Of a DNA stretch of 64,000 bases, positions 1 through 10,075 are shown one piece after another. The stretch is from Branchipolynoe longqiensis (taxonomy: Eukaryota > Annelida > Polychaeta > Phyllodocida > Polynoidae). The stretch spans positions 2,914,001-2,978,000 of the forward strand of contig CM059203.1 of the NCBI GenBank assembly GCA_030323885.1, given 5' to 3'. The first letter of the stretch is position 1; each line of letters begins with the position of its first letter. Both the position numbers and the translations under genes were made by a program. The notes beneath the pieces were generated by a model that saw only the letters and a program-made list of their open reading frames with translations, was not told the origin of the DNA and made no database searches.

Positions 1-46
1 GTGTGGGTGAGGGTGTGGGGTGTGGGGATGGGTGTGGGGTGATAGG
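1..46. repeat. G-rich TGTGGG-type simple repeat
   Basis: Degenerate GTGTGGG/GGGTG units open the window and probably continue outside it. No coding potential. Confidence 0.7.
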
Positions 47-359
47 GTCAGCCATTAATTACCGTGTGTAGCATGGACGAGGGTTTGACATGCTTCAGAT
101 AATGTAGAAACTGTTGGCACGAGTGTAGATGTGCGCTGGCAGTCGGCTCTACAACAAACTACAACAATTGGCAGCAATCAGCCGTCCTCCGAAAACAATC
201 ACCGAACCCTTTTTGTAGTGAAGCAGTTAACAAGGGTTGATTTATTAGTTATTCTGTTAGTTATAATGACAGCTGTTTACATCCAGGATGTGGTTCAAGT
301 GGGATTACTAACTTCATGTTGACTTTCCCTATTATAGCATACACACAGATATAGATATA
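47..359. other. unassigned sequence
   Basis: No repeat family, exon or motif was recognised here. A 63-codon open frame exists at 131-322 but has no recognisable domain and no splice context. Confidence 0.5.
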
Positions 360-590
360 TATCTGCCAATTTGGATTTCCACCGATGTGTATAACTTACA
401 GCGTCATCAAAGGCCGGTTGCTCTCATACCATGTCTATGTGGTGTGGGAGGTTAAAAATCCCTTGGGTCGGTAAAAGTGTAGGCTTGGGCTTTCTATCGA
501 CCAGCAGTGGAATGAGGAAGACCAGTCATTTATGACTGAAATTTCCCCTGCTTAAACAACTAATGGACCAAAAAATAATAATAGTATAGT
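360..590 (+). repeat. SINE E copy 1, headless, tail type 2
   Basis: The body common to SINE E is present from 'ctgccaatttggatttccac' onward, but the tRNA-like head is missing (5' truncation). After 'gggctttctatcgac' it carries the alternative tail 'cagcagtggaatgaggaaga' instead of the usual 'ctgtctaatggtgaaaacaa'. The same tail is found on SINE F copies (30236, 40348 and 59556). Confidence 0.8.
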
Positions 591-636
591 TATATAAATC
601 TTCCCTGGGTACAGATGATGGATAACTGTTGTTTTC

Positions 637-705
637 CCGAGGTACGAGCCTCGGATAGTCGTGGGGTAGGGAGAAGGTAGATAAAAGATTCACCCGGTAC
701 TTGAT
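637..705. repeat. repeat O fragment, copy 1
   Basis: The segment holding 'gcctcggatagtcgtggggt' and 'agataaaagattcacccgg' reappears reverse-complemented in two pieces at 1670-1700 and 1845-1880, separated there by about 145 bp of extra sequence. Family unknown. Confidence 0.55.
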
Positions 706-726
706 TGACGGGTGAAGGACAACATA

Positions 727-1325
727 AGCCGTGTTCACACAGACAACTTTAGGCCGAACTAGATAAGGCGAACTAGATGAGGCGAACTAGTGTCGTGTCC
801 ACACAGGGGGCGGTTTAAGGCAAAAATCGATATCTGCGCATGAGCAAGTCCATACTAAGCAGTGCCAGTTTCGGTTAGTCGACGTCGCCACGAGAGAGTG
901 TGGGTTCAACCTAGATATGTATAGACTGAGTCGTATTGTTTTGGAACGGTCAAAACTTCTGCTGGGCAGTGAAAACCTAAAAATAAATGATGAAAAAAAT
1001 ATCTGTGCACAGCTAGCCGTTTCAAATTATATAATATGCGCTTTTGATCGATCGGAAAATCAACAAACTCAGGTCTCGACTGCGCATGCGTGTGATGTGC
1101 TTAAGCCGCTTCAAGTAAACCGATACCGTTCACATTAGGAAGTTGGGCCGACTTAAGCTAGTTCGGTTCATATAAGCTACCTCGCGATGTGGTTTACTTG
1201 AGGTGAACTAGATGAATCGACTCAGCCCTAATCCGCTTCAGTGTCGCATCCACATGGTGAATGTGAGCCGAACTAGACAAGGCGAACTAGTTGAGGCGAC
1301 TTGACGCCCGTGTGTGAACACGGCT
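727..1325. mobile_element. MITE family I, copy 1
   Basis: Terminal inverted repeats begin AGCCGTGTTCACAC and end with the complement. The flanks are ATA on both sides, a 3-bp target duplication. A second copy lies at 60202-60766; the interiors match over long stretches (for example 'aaaacttctgctgggcagtg' and 'gactgcgcatgcgtgtgatg'). It encodes no transposase, so it is non-autonomous. The 3-bp duplication is compatible with a PIF/Harbinger-type transposase, which is inference. Confidence 0.75.
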
Positions 1326-1914
1326 ATAATGTAAATACGGGCGAAAATACGTTTAGTATGGAACATTAACTAGAAACTCTGGCTCCAGTATCAAATGGCT
1401 ACCCATATAGGCACAGAGTTGGTGAAATGGGCGAGAATGCAAAAAGACAAGATGGTGGCCAGAGAATGCCGTCGATTTCACTTTTAAATTGCATTAAAGT
1501 ATATGTTTTATTTTATTTTCCAACTCAAAAGTAGTGGGTAAACATAAAGACATATACAAAGAATAAATGTTGCTTCTTAGATTGTGAAATTAGGCTCTCA
1601 TAAAGACTCATTTCATTAGCCCGAATTTTCGACCGTTTTTATATAAGGCTGGTCTTCACACGTGTACTACAAGTACCAGGTGAATCTTTTATCTAGGGAG
1701 AAGGAAGCACATCTGGGTCCAGCAATCTTTTACATACTTAATGGGATACAAAATTATCTTCAAATTCTATGGATATTAATCTGTTTTCGTTTCGCCACCA
1801 GCCAACGTCAAATGTAGTGGTAGGGTTGGGTGGGCGGGGCCCTGACCTACGACTATCCGAGGCTCGAGTAGCCAGAGGCAGAGGTCCGAGGTAAAATATA
1901 TATATATAGATATA
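1326..1914. other. mostly unassigned, holds repeat O pieces
   Basis: Two fragments of repeat O lie at 1670-1700 and 1845-1880. The rest shows no recognised family and no convincing exon. Confidence 0.5.
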
Positions 1915-2306
1915 TTATAACCCCATTAAACCAAACTTTAAGGGGCCCAAGAAATTTGTTTGGATTAACCAATCATTGGTTTAACCGAGCTTTGGCTTTG
2001 ACTTTGACTTTGAGTAAGCGTGTATTGCATATGAAATATACAATGTATGTGGACACTTTGTTTATTGTTTTTTATGTATGTCCATTATATATCCCCATTA
2101 AACCAAGCTTGGTTAAATCAAACGATCGGTTAATCCAAACTTTTTTCGGCAGCCCGGCAAAATACTACCATTTATCATATAAACAAGTCAGTGGGGTCTC
2201 AGATGACCTTATAACCACATGAAAGATTGGTTTAGCCGTACCGGAAGTGGCCTGGGGTCCGACAATTCTGTTTGGATTAACCGATAATTTGGATTAACCA
2301 ACTTTA
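1915..2306. mobile_element. TA-target MITE family T, copy 1 (right part missing)
   Basis: It starts 'ataaccccattaaaccaaac' and carries the internal 'tggctttgactttgactttg' run and the 'ctaccatttatcatataaa' block seen in the complete copy at 59037-59541. It breaks at 2306, where MITE C begins, and its right terminus is not found on the other side. Confidence 0.75.
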
Positions 2307-2986
2307 TACCCCTGTCACACTATGACGTAACGAGCCAACGTAAGCCTGCCGTGCTCACATTTCGTCATTACGTTGACGTACGTTGGGTTATGTTATGATG
2401 ACGTCAGAATGACGTTAGACTGATGTCGAGCTACATCACGTTACGTCGTGTTACGTCGGCGAGCGTCAAGGTTTTGAACCTGTGAAAAACTTTCGACGTA
2501 ACTCGAACGTAAGGGTTTACGTTCGCCGTATGTTCTGTACACGTTTGGCGAACGTCAATGACGTTAAACGGATGTTAGTCAAACGCTGCTCACTACGTTC
2601 CACTACGTTGACCCACATTAAAGCCGGTGGAAACATCTACGCAGCGTAATGGGAATGTCAGGAGAACGTATGCCGAACGTACATCCAACGTACGTTCAAC
2701 ATACGTTCAGCATTTCACCACCGTGTCATGACGTATGTAATGTCACGTAACATAACGCAAAGTAATTCTGGCAATGGAATAACGTACATAACGTTCCATG
2801 AGCGTAATTACGTTGTCCTCTCTCGTTGAATGATGCTATCACTACGCTTTACCGACGTTATGCTCTCGTCAACTACGCTGCATCCACGTTCAATTTGTGC
2901 CCAAATTTGCATACTATGCCGAAAAGTTCGGCGTTTTTCACGTTCTCCCTATGCTGACGTCGTTACGTCGTTGTGTGACAGATCCT
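2307..2986. mobile_element. MITE family C, copy 1
   Basis: The termini read TACCCCTGTCACACTA and, at the right, TTGTGTGACAG. TTA stands on both sides (2304-2306 and 2987-2989). The interior is saturated with ACGT-containing words (AACGTA, GACGTC, TACGTT). The copy at 45357-46046 aligns along its whole length, which fixes the borders. Non-coding and probably mobilised in trans. Confidence 0.8.
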
Positions 2987-2989
2987 TTA

Positions 2990-3037
2990 TGTGGCTCCTT
3001 GCGTGAGAGGTCAGTGCAGTCTATCTACTATTACGGG
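2990..3037 (-). repeat. SINE D 5' fragment
   Basis: The strand complement contains 'actgacctctcacgcaagga', the opening block of SINE D. It ends about 9 bp before the splice donor of the BTB exon. Confidence 0.65.
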
Positions 3038-3047
3038 ACTACAGTAC

Positions 3048-3180
3048 CTTGCCGGTGTAAATGTAGATCATGGCATCCCTGAAGGTTTCTGCGCTGGTTT
3101 CCGGCAGCACAATGGTGCCGGGTGCAGAACCGCCGAGCACCAGCGAATGACTCGCTTCCAACGCCGGGAACAAGCCACAT
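3048..3180 (-). CDS. internal exon encoding part of a BTB/POZ domain
   Basis: Read on the minus strand, an acceptor (pyrimidine-rich stretch ending TTTTCAG, AG at 3182-3181) is followed by 133 nt that are open in one frame and end AAG before a GTACTG donor (GT at 3047-3046). One nucleotide completes a split codon, then 44 codons follow. The peptide has the BTB signature: a CGLFPAL segment (compare the RxxYFRALL turn of BTB proteins), a loop, then IVLPETSAETF and MIYIYTGK, the hallmark last strand and helix of the fold. BTB domains act in dimerisation and as cullin-3 adaptors. Third codon positions are GC-rich, unlike the flanks. No other exon of the gene was recognised. The preceding exon should lie at higher coordinates and the next one below 3040 or outside the window. 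It could be a live exon or a relic of a pseudogene; the intact frame and both splice sites favour live. Which BTB protein it is cannot be told. Confidence 0.72.
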
Positions 3181-3439
3181 CTGAAAACATACAAATGGAA
3201 CATCGGCTTAACGGTCTTCCAAAGTTTCCAACATTGCCGTAGAAAGAGCATTACCTTCCCAGACACCCACACACCCCCACCCTGTTTGTTTATTTGTTGT
3301 TCTTTCATGTCCTAGCAACATCGAAGGTCATATCAGAACGGGTCAAATTTAGGGAAGTGTTTTGGGTCAGAAATGTTTATGCTGTCAGTTTCATCTGATT
3401 TGGTACCTTTAAGTTTAACATAATACAACTGATGTTGTT
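3181..3439. other. intron-like sequence with a SINE F scrap
   Basis: A 40-bp minus-strand piece of SINE F ('catgtcctagcaacatcgaa', near 3308-3345) lies in otherwise unassigned sequence upstream of the BTB exon acceptor. Confidence 0.5.
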
Positions 3440-3770
3440 TGTTTGTTGTTATTTTACGTCCTAGCAACAGCTACGGTCATATCAGGATGGGTACCGACTT
3501 GTGACAGTGCACACACATGGTGACTTTATAGTGTTGCCCCACTGGGAAATCAGGACACCAGCACCATGACCCGATATCCCACTCAGTGATAGTATCCTGA
3601 CACTGAGCCAACCATTCCTTGCCCTGTTCTAATAATGCCGAGCACCAGGCTAGGAAATGACAAGTATACATTTTAAAGTGATTGGTTTGACTCGACCGGG
3701 AACCAAACTCCGAACCTTCCGCAGGCGAAGCCCGCGCTCTACCGGTTAGGGCACCGCGCCCGGTAAATAA
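3440..3770 (-). repeat. SINE F copy with head type 2
   Basis: The body runs from 'ttacgtcctagcaacagcta' to 'ggtttgactcgaccgggaac'. It is preceded (on its own strand) by a tRNA-like head of type 2, which reads GGTGCCCTAACCGGTAGAGC in that orientation. Confidence 0.8.
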
Positions 3771-3811
3771 GACAACTGAAGAATAGAATTGAACGGGGAT
3801 GGGTTGGTTGG

Positions 3812-3930
3812 TTGTTGGGGTTTTACATCCTGGCAACATCTAAGGTCATATCAGGACGGGTACCGACTTGTGACAGTGTACACTCATGGCGACTTTATAG
3901 TGCTGCTCCACTGGGAAATCAGTACAGGAC
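3812..3930 (-). repeat. SINE F, truncated
   Basis: Only the 3' third of the body is present ('ttacatcctggcaacatcta' to 'ccactgggaaatcagtacag'). Confidence 0.75.
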
Positions 3931-3995
3931 AGAGGTTTGCCCTATGTCAACGTTCATTCCCAAATAAAACAATTACAAGTTGTAAATGACTGACA

Positions 3996-4024
3996 ACCTC
4001 CCCCCCCCCCTCCCCCCCCCCCCA
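3996..4024. repeat. C-rich homopolymer run
   Basis: Nearly pure C over about 28 bp, broken by one T. A likely assembly and replication slippage site. Confidence 0.8.
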
Positions 4025-4157
4025 TCTCCTGTCATAAATGTCATGCAGTTGTGAAAATTATGACAACTTTGGATAATCCTTGTGTCAGTCGTTGTATCTG
4101 TTTCATGGTATTTGTGTTGTATTATAGGCCTACTGCTTATTGACCCATAATTTGTTT

Positions 4158-4492
4158 GTTTGTTGTTGTTTTAGGTCCTAGCAACATCTAAGGTCATATC
4201 AGGATGGGTACCGACTTGTGACAGTGCGCACTCATGGCGACTTTATAGTGCTGTCCCACTGGGAAACCAGGCCACCGGCACCATGACCTGGTATCCCACT
4301 CTGTCAGATTATCCTGACACTGAGCACACCAGTCCTTGCTCTGTCCTAATAATGCCGAGGACCTAGATAGGAAACGACAAGTATCAATTTTTAAGTCATT
4401 GGTTTGACTCAACCAGGGTTCGAAGCCACGACCCCACGATCTACCAGCACGGGAGACGGACGCTCTAACTCATTCAGCCATCCCGTCTGGTC
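4158..4492 (-). repeat. SINE F copy with head type 1
   Basis: A near complete copy. On its own strand the head reads GATGGCTGAATGAGTTAGAG, then GTCGTGGCTTCGAACCCTGG (a B-box-like element), then the body. Confidence 0.8.
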
Positions 4493-4704
4493 TTGGCCCA
4501 TAATTAAGTTGGATAGTCCGATAGTTTTTAGTTTCTGTGAAGTGTCATATCCTAAAATAAATATAGGCCCCTATGAGGTTGGTCGCTATAATTTACTTTA
4601 GTCGGAAGTACCTTTGATTTAAGATAACTAACTTTGGAGATATTTGAAGCATAGAAATGCACAATTTATTGCATATTATTAATTACTATTAATATTATTA
4701 ATAA

Positions 4705-4943
4705 ATGAAGAGTTCAGATGCAAAACCACGTAAATGCCAATCCAAAAATGGAGATAAACATTGGAATCAAACCCTCAAAAACTAACATTTGTTAGTCATT
4801 CTCTGTTGTTCGCTGCTCCATAACCATGTGATCATATGAAAAGTGGAATTAGTGAGAATTACAATTATTTTCCTGTAGAAATCTCTTATTTAAACTACAT
4901 TTTTGGATTGGCGTTTACTTTGTTTTACGCCTGAACTCTTCAT
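4705..4943. mobile_element. short MITE with about 45-bp inverted ends
   Basis: The ends ATGAAGAGTTCAGATGC and its complement (GCCTGAACTCTTCAT) continue inward through 'aatgccaatccaaaaatg', pairing with 'catttttggattggcgttta'. Only about 140 bp lies between the arms. The target duplication is unclear. Confidence 0.65.
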
Positions 4944-5044
4944 ATATTAATGCAGCGGATAAGTTTCGACATAAATGATGCATTCAACTCTGTTGTTGAC
5001 ATACTTAGAAGTTCCATCGTCCAACCATCAGGGATGAAGCGGTC

Positions 5045-5135
5045 TCCGGCAAAAGATGTGGAAATGCGGATATTCTCCCATAGGCTTAGCATTGTCAGGG
5101 AATCGCGGAAAATACCGGAAGTCAGGTCTGATAAA
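5045..5135. repeat. repeat shared with 42805-42870
   Basis: The complement contains CTGACTTCCGGTATTTTCCG and then CTGACAATGCTAAGCCTATG, closely matching 42808-42860. Family unknown. Confidence 0.5.
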
Positions 5136-5139
5136 TATT

Positions 5140-5855
5140 GTTATACGCTGACCGTGCTGCAGCGTTTGAAGCACGTATTGTGAAAGTACAACGTCTGAAC
5201 ACTTTGACTTCTGGATATTGAATGGTTTATTCATGGCCTAGGGCATGCTTGACCCGCCGGCTAAACTTTCCATGACGTCATCTCATTTGCATATCTCTTT
5301 GTCTCAACCTCTGCATCTCGTTAACATATATTAACCACACACCTGTATGTCTATTACGCATATATCACACGTATTAGTAGTGTACGCTGCTAGTGATTTG
5401 GTGTGTGCACAACATATTAGTATAGATCTATACTGATTGTGTTGTGGCATTCAATCAATAGGATACAGCTATAATAGGCCTTGGACCTGTTAGCTGCTCT
5501 TAATTAATAGAAATGGAGACAGTTCTTCAGATGTGGTCGATCGTAGCAACTGTCACTGGCTCCAAGATATATGTAATGCTTGACCAGTATGCATCCAGTC
5601 GGGAGTTGAAACCATCCAGTCGGCATTAATCAACTATTAGTACGATATACACTTATAGTGCTGCGACGTTTGAACAACGTATTAGTAGGAAAAATCCCGG
5701 TATTCGAGAAATCCCTGGAGATCCTTCATCCCTGAATCATCCACGATTAAATTCCATGATCTTCGTCAATGAATGTAATTAAATATATTGTATCTAAAAA
5801 GGTGGCGCCACCATACAGTATAATGTCAAACTAAAAGCTCACACATTGGGTGTGA
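5140..5855. other. unassigned AT-rich sequence
   Basis: No exon or repeat family was recognised beyond a CRE plus octamer motif pair at 5273-5292. Confidence 0.5.
5273..5292 (+). promoter_or_regulatory. CRE next to an octamer motif (candidate)
   Basis: TGACGTCA (5273-5280) is followed four bases later by ATTTGCAT (5285-5292). These match the CREB/ATF and POU-factor consensus sites. No gene start is visible nearby, so function is speculative. Confidence 0.25.
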
Positions 5856-5859
5856 TTGA

Positions 5860-5915
5860 TTGATTGGTGGTTTCTTTACGCCTTGTCGCCAGCATAGGCC
5901 ATATTCACGGCGAAA
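5860..5915. repeat. repeat N fragment with GATT tail
   Basis: 'gattgattgattggtggttt' followed by 'cagcataggccatattcacg' matches the complement of 49920-49985 and resembles 58143-58205. It looks like the 3' end of a retroposed family with a (GATT)n tail. Confidence 0.5.
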
Positions 5916-5937
5916 AAGATCTTCCAGCTGTATATTC

Positions 5938-6660
5938 ATAGACTACATCACCATTCCAGCCGGAAGAAAAACAAACCCATGAGAAGCACATGGCACATGC
6001 TAATACACTGGGTGCAGCTATGAAATGTGCTAGTTTCAGCTCATCTCAGCTCTTGTTTGAGACATAGAACACTAACTAAAAAAATATATATAATAAATTA
6101 AGATATTAATCTTTTATCCAGCATTGCATTTACATCAATATAATCAGCACATCTTATGCCATGTGCATTTAGATTTAGACAAATCTGGGCACTCAGACTA
6201 GTGTTAGAGCCATAGCCAGAGTCAGTTTTACTTATTTTATTCATGTTTTTATTTATATCCTATGGTTAATGGCATATGTAGAACTAGAAAATGAGTAGGG
6301 TTAATCAGATATTGGTTATATATTTCTTTGAAACAAGTTTTTGTTGACACATTTGACATTATAATATTTAGAAAAAGAATTACTTCTTTCTAATCAATGG
6401 TGATGTAAACATCAGAAATTGTATGTTTCTTAGCTCAAAATGTTTATTTTTGGAGAGTTGTGTCTTAAACATATTCATTATATTATTACATTGCATCCAT
6501 CCATCCATGTTTGCGTCAAATTGTTATGTAGTTATATTAATTTTGAATAAAATCGAAGTTTTGCCCTACGTGTATCGGCAAACTCAATGGCCGTACACCT
6601 TTGCTTTGCTGCCAGCGCCGTTTTCAGCGCATGCACAGTCAGAACGGTGATCTCGTCTAT
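5938..6660. mobile_element. inverted-repeat element Q, copy 1
   Basis: The ends are ATAGACTACATCACC and GGTGATCTCGTCTAT. The copy at 16537-17297 matches in the opposite orientation over nearly all of its length, which supports the borders. A 65-codon stretch is similar in both copies (see 16547-16747). The target site could be TA, but this is not certain. Confidence 0.7.
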
Positions 6661-6707
6661 TGCCACATTTTGGTCACGTGCACATTCACGAGATGCAGCG
6701 AGAATAA

Positions 6708-7195
6708 TGCTGCGTTCATATGAACTGGTGAATATGGTGTTTCCGACTTCACAACCTGTGAATTGCGTTCACGTGACCTCACAAATGGTGAACACCACCT
6801 GTGAACTGGAGATTTTTTAAGCGGCTTGTTATTCACCACTTGTGAAGAAATGGCCGTCCGCCAGTTTCCGCGGTACGCGCGGTGCAAAACATTAGTTTTA
6901 TTCAAAATTAATAGAAATCCAGAACCCTAACCATATAAATTTGATATAATCTTTTTGGTAAAGATGTTTTCTATATGTGTACCAAGCGATTTGTTTCTAG
7001 GTGGAGTGGTTTTAGAGATATTTCACTTTTTCTGTATGAAGATTGCTCACGGCCATTGACAATGCCTCTATTATCGCCCAGCATGAAACGTGTTTACCGC
7101 GAATTGCCAAATGAACGCTCTCAGTTTACATGGTCGTGTTCACCGGAAGTAAGTGGGAAGTTCACCATATTCACGAGGACCGTATGAACGCAGCA
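6708..7195. mobile_element. MITE family D, complete copy
   Basis: Ends TGCTGCGTTCATATGAAC and CGTATGAACGCAGCA, with TAA at 6705-6707 and 7196-7198. Subterminal 'ggtgaatatggtg' is mirrored by 'caccatattcacg'. The inner block 'aagcgatttgtttctaggtg' recurs twice at 43253-43600. Confidence 0.8.
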
Positions 7196-7198
7196 TAA

Positions 7199-7435
7199 CT
7201 AGCCACACGGCACCTGCTCTCGTTGACCCACATACAGCCGACAGCGCCACCTAGCAGCAGAGTCCAAAGTCGCTACAAAACATGGTTTGCCACCTTTCCC
7301 ACAGATGGCGCCACATCGTAATAGGCAGACGTTCACCTCTTTTCCCAGAGATGGCGCCACCAGAGCTACCCCTACCGGACATTCCCAGTAGCCGTGAAAT
7401 GAGGTGAAGACGAGGCCTCGCGTTGTCGTTTGGTT
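7199..7435. other. unassigned, with two GATGGCGCCA words
   Basis: The sequence contains 'agatggcgccacatcg' and 'agatggcgccaccaga', resembling YY1-type sites and the 'gatggcgccaccgggagtct' of the repeat at 40175. No exon was recognised. Confidence 0.35.
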
Positions 7436-7630
7436 GGTTCTTGGAGTTTTACGTCCTGGCAACATCTAAGGTCATATTGCGTTGTCAAACCAAGGGGTAG
7501 ACAGACTACCTGTATGTGTCGTACGATTGATAGATTGTTTGGGGATTTACGTCCTAGCAAGAGCTAAGGTCATATCAGGATGGGTACCGAATGAGCCAGT
7601 ACGCCCTCATGGTGACTTTATAGTGTCAGA
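7436..7630 (-). repeat. two SINE F 3' fragments
   Basis: 'tttacgtcctggcaacatct' (7448) and 'tttacgtcctagcaagagct' (7548) are two separate starts of the SINE F 3' end in the same orientation. Confidence 0.7.
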
Positions 7631-7984
7631 CTAGGGATAATAGCCTGTTGGAATCAGTCCTTTAAAATATGGCAGAATTTCAAAACCATCCGATTATACA
7701 ACTTTATTAACAACATTTAAATAGGTATGTCAGATTCCGCTAGGGGCGCTTCGGAAACCGTGTCTCTGGTCAAATGTTCCTGCATTTTCACGATTCCGCC
7801 CTTGATTAAAGTACTTTTGCATTGGAATATTTTCATAAATGTTATATCACTGGAATGAACATGAACTAATCTCGCCGAAAATATACATTAAAATACCAAA
7901 ATCAAAATAGTTAGACAATAGAAAGATGTTACAATGTTGCAACGGTCACAGTTTATTACAATGGTGAATTGGGACTAAATTTAA
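7631..7984. other. decayed element H end and unassigned sequence
   Basis: 'aaaccatccgattatacaac' near 7682 is a diverged terminus of element H. The remainder is unassigned. Confidence 0.45.
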
Positions 7985-8258
7985 AGCCTGGTACACACTT
8001 CCGCTATACGATTCACACGCTAAAACTGCCTGCCTGACGGTACCCGTTACAACCCGACCAGTCCCGTTTCCCAACTAAAACTGCCCAATTCATTTTTCAA
8101 ATGGTATAAAACCCGATACACACCTTCCGTTTCGCGACAAAGTTTGAGTTTTAGTCGGTTGCAGTCTTTAGCTGTGTGACCCCCTCTCACACCAGAGCCT
8201 TCTGATTCGCGACTTAAAACTCAGTTTTAGGTTCTATACGGGAGGTGTGTACCGGGTT
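7985..8258. mobile_element. MITE family L, copy 1
   Basis: The left end AGCCTGGTACACACTTCCG is mirrored by CGGGAGGTGTGTACCGGGTT. TAA stands at 7982-7984 and 8259-8261. It is related to the element at 61888-62161, with the shared word 'gaggtgtgta' and the RCCTGGTACACAC terminus. Confidence 0.7.
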
Positions 8259-8414
8259 TAACAATTAAGCTGACAGTAGAAATGCCATAACTGTCTCCAA
8301 TATTAAGATAATTTCAAGTTAATTGAGTTTGTCTCAGCAAGATCTGTTGAAAGAGCTTAAATTTATACTGCTCGTTGTGTTCTGAAATTTTAGTGGATTA
8401 TACACCGTTAAATT

Positions 8415-8787
8415 TTAAAGCTGCATAGTCCGATGAAGCATCACATTTTCAAAACCAATGCAATTATTTAGATTTGATTCTACATATCTCACTTAGATAC
8501 TAATGCACATATTAAGCATTTGTTGCCACATAGAAGGGAATATTGAACCAATTTAATAGAATCCGTTACTGGAGAAGAATATGGTGTCAGTTTTCGCGTG
8601 CTTGCCAAAACTAAGTTTACATGTTTACACTTCAAATATCTCAAAGGTTAGCGATTTAAAATACAGGTTAAATCAAATTAAAGTAAGGTAGATTAGGCAT
8701 ATAACCATGAATTCAATATATTTATCTCACAAAAATGAGAGAAACTCAAAACCAACAGTCTACAACCATCGTACTATGCACCTTTAA
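8415..8787. mobile_element. element H, copy 1
   Basis: The ends are AAAGCTGCATAGTCCGATG and CATCGTACTATGCACCTTT, inside TTAA on both sides. Internal landmarks are 'attaagcatttgttgccaca' and 'ttggcatgcttgccaaaa'-type inverted words. Non-coding. Confidence 0.75.
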
Positions 8788-8935
8788 TTAGCCTTAAACT
8801 AGTTAAAGCTCACCAGTCCAATGGAAGCATAAGCCTTTCAAAGCCTAAATAAATACCTAGATTAGATGCACCCTATTGAACTTAGACACTCAGTACTTAT
8901 GAAACAGTTATTTCTGCATAGAAAACAATATCAAG

Positions 8936-9292
8936 TTAAAGCTGCATTGTCCGATGAAATATCAAATTTTCAAAACCAAACCAATTATCTAGATTTTATT
9001 TTTACATATCTAACTTAGATACTGATGCACTTATTAAGCATTTGTTCCTGCATAGAAGGCAATATTGAGTCGATTTAACAGAACCTGTTACTGCACAAGT
9101 CTATGGTGTCAGAGTTTTGGCAAGCATGCCAAAACTAATTTTTCCATATTTGCACTCAAAATATCTCAAAAGTTTACCATTCAAAATAAAAGTAACTTTG
9201 AACTAAAGTAAAGTAGATACTAGTGATCGATCTAATATATTTATCTAAAAAAAAATACAGAAATTCAAAACGATCGGACTATGCAGTTTTAA
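8936..9292. mobile_element. element H, copy 2
   Basis: Same termini ('aaagctgcattgtccgatga' and 'cgatcggactatgcagtttt') and same interior order as copy 1. About 150 bp separates it from copy 1. Confidence 0.75.
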
Positions 9293-9293
9293 T

Positions 9294-9636
9294 TTAAAGT
9301 TGCATAGTCCGATGAAAATATCAAATTTTCGAAACCAAAATAATTATCTAGATTTCTAACTTAGATACTGGTGCACTTATTAAACATTTGTCATCACACT
9401 GAAGGGAATACAGATGCAATTTAAGAGAACCTGTTACCACAGATGCCGATGGTGTCGGAATTTTGGCGTGCTTGCCAAAATTAATTTAGCATGGTTGTAC
9501 TTCAAATATCTCCAAAGTTAACCATCTAAAATAAAAGTTACTTCAAACTAAAGTAAGGTAGTCTATAGCGATCAATCTAATGTATTTATCTCAGAAAATG
9601 ACAGAAACTCTAAACCATCGGACTACGCAACTTTAA
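9294..9636. mobile_element. element H, copy 3
   Basis: It directly abuts copy 2 ('ttttaa' then 'tttaaagttgcatagtccga') and ends 'catcggactacgcaacttta'. It is slightly shorter because of small internal deletions. Confidence 0.75.
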
Positions 9637-10075
9637 TAGAACCCGATAGTGCTGAAGCCAAAGCGGTCCAATATTTTGACTTGCATGCCAAGGATATTTT
9701 TACATATTTTCATTTAAAGCATATCAATTGTTAACTGGTGTTCTCTGTGGCGGAGTGGTTAGAGTGTCGGACTCCTAATCTGAAGGTCGGTGGTTCGATT
9801 CCCCGTGCCCCCATCTCTGCCAATTTGGATTTCCACCGCTGTGTATAACTTACAGCGTCATCAAAGGCCAGTTGCTCTCATACCATGTCTATATGGTGTG
9901 GGAGATTAAAAATCCCTTGGGTCGGTAAAAGTGTAGGCCCGGGCTTTCTATCGACAAACTGTCTAATGGTGAAAACAAGCCTATTCAGGCTTATCCATGA
10001 TAGGCAGTATAAATCTTCAACAACAACAAAAAATTAACATAAAAGTTACTTTAAACTGAAGGAAAGTAAATTACA
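9637..10075. mobile_element. element H, copy 4, split by SINE E
   Basis: The middle part of H ('gatagtgctgaagccaaagc' onward) is interrupted at about 9738-10033 by SINE E and resumes with 'cataaaagttactttaaact'. Confidence 0.6.
9738..10033 (+). repeat. SINE E, full-length type copy
   Basis: Family description: a tRNA-like head (A-box-like GTGGCGGAGTGGTTAGAG, anticodon-loop-like CTCCTAA, B-box-like GGTTCGATTCC), then a body ('ctgccaatttggatttccac' to 'ctttctatcgac'), then a tail ending 'ggcagtataaatcttcaa' and a CAA-rich end. The CTCCTAA loop suggests derivation from tRNA-Arg(CCU), which is inference. This is the only headed copy here without a T-rich insertion between the two boxes. It is inserted into element H copy 4. 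Confidence 0.85.

Noticed and set aside
8415..9636. piggyBac origin of element H because of TTAA flanks
   Set aside because: Copy 5 has GATAA at the left, so only TAA is consistently duplicated; the ends are A/T symmetric and the extra T or A can belong to the element.
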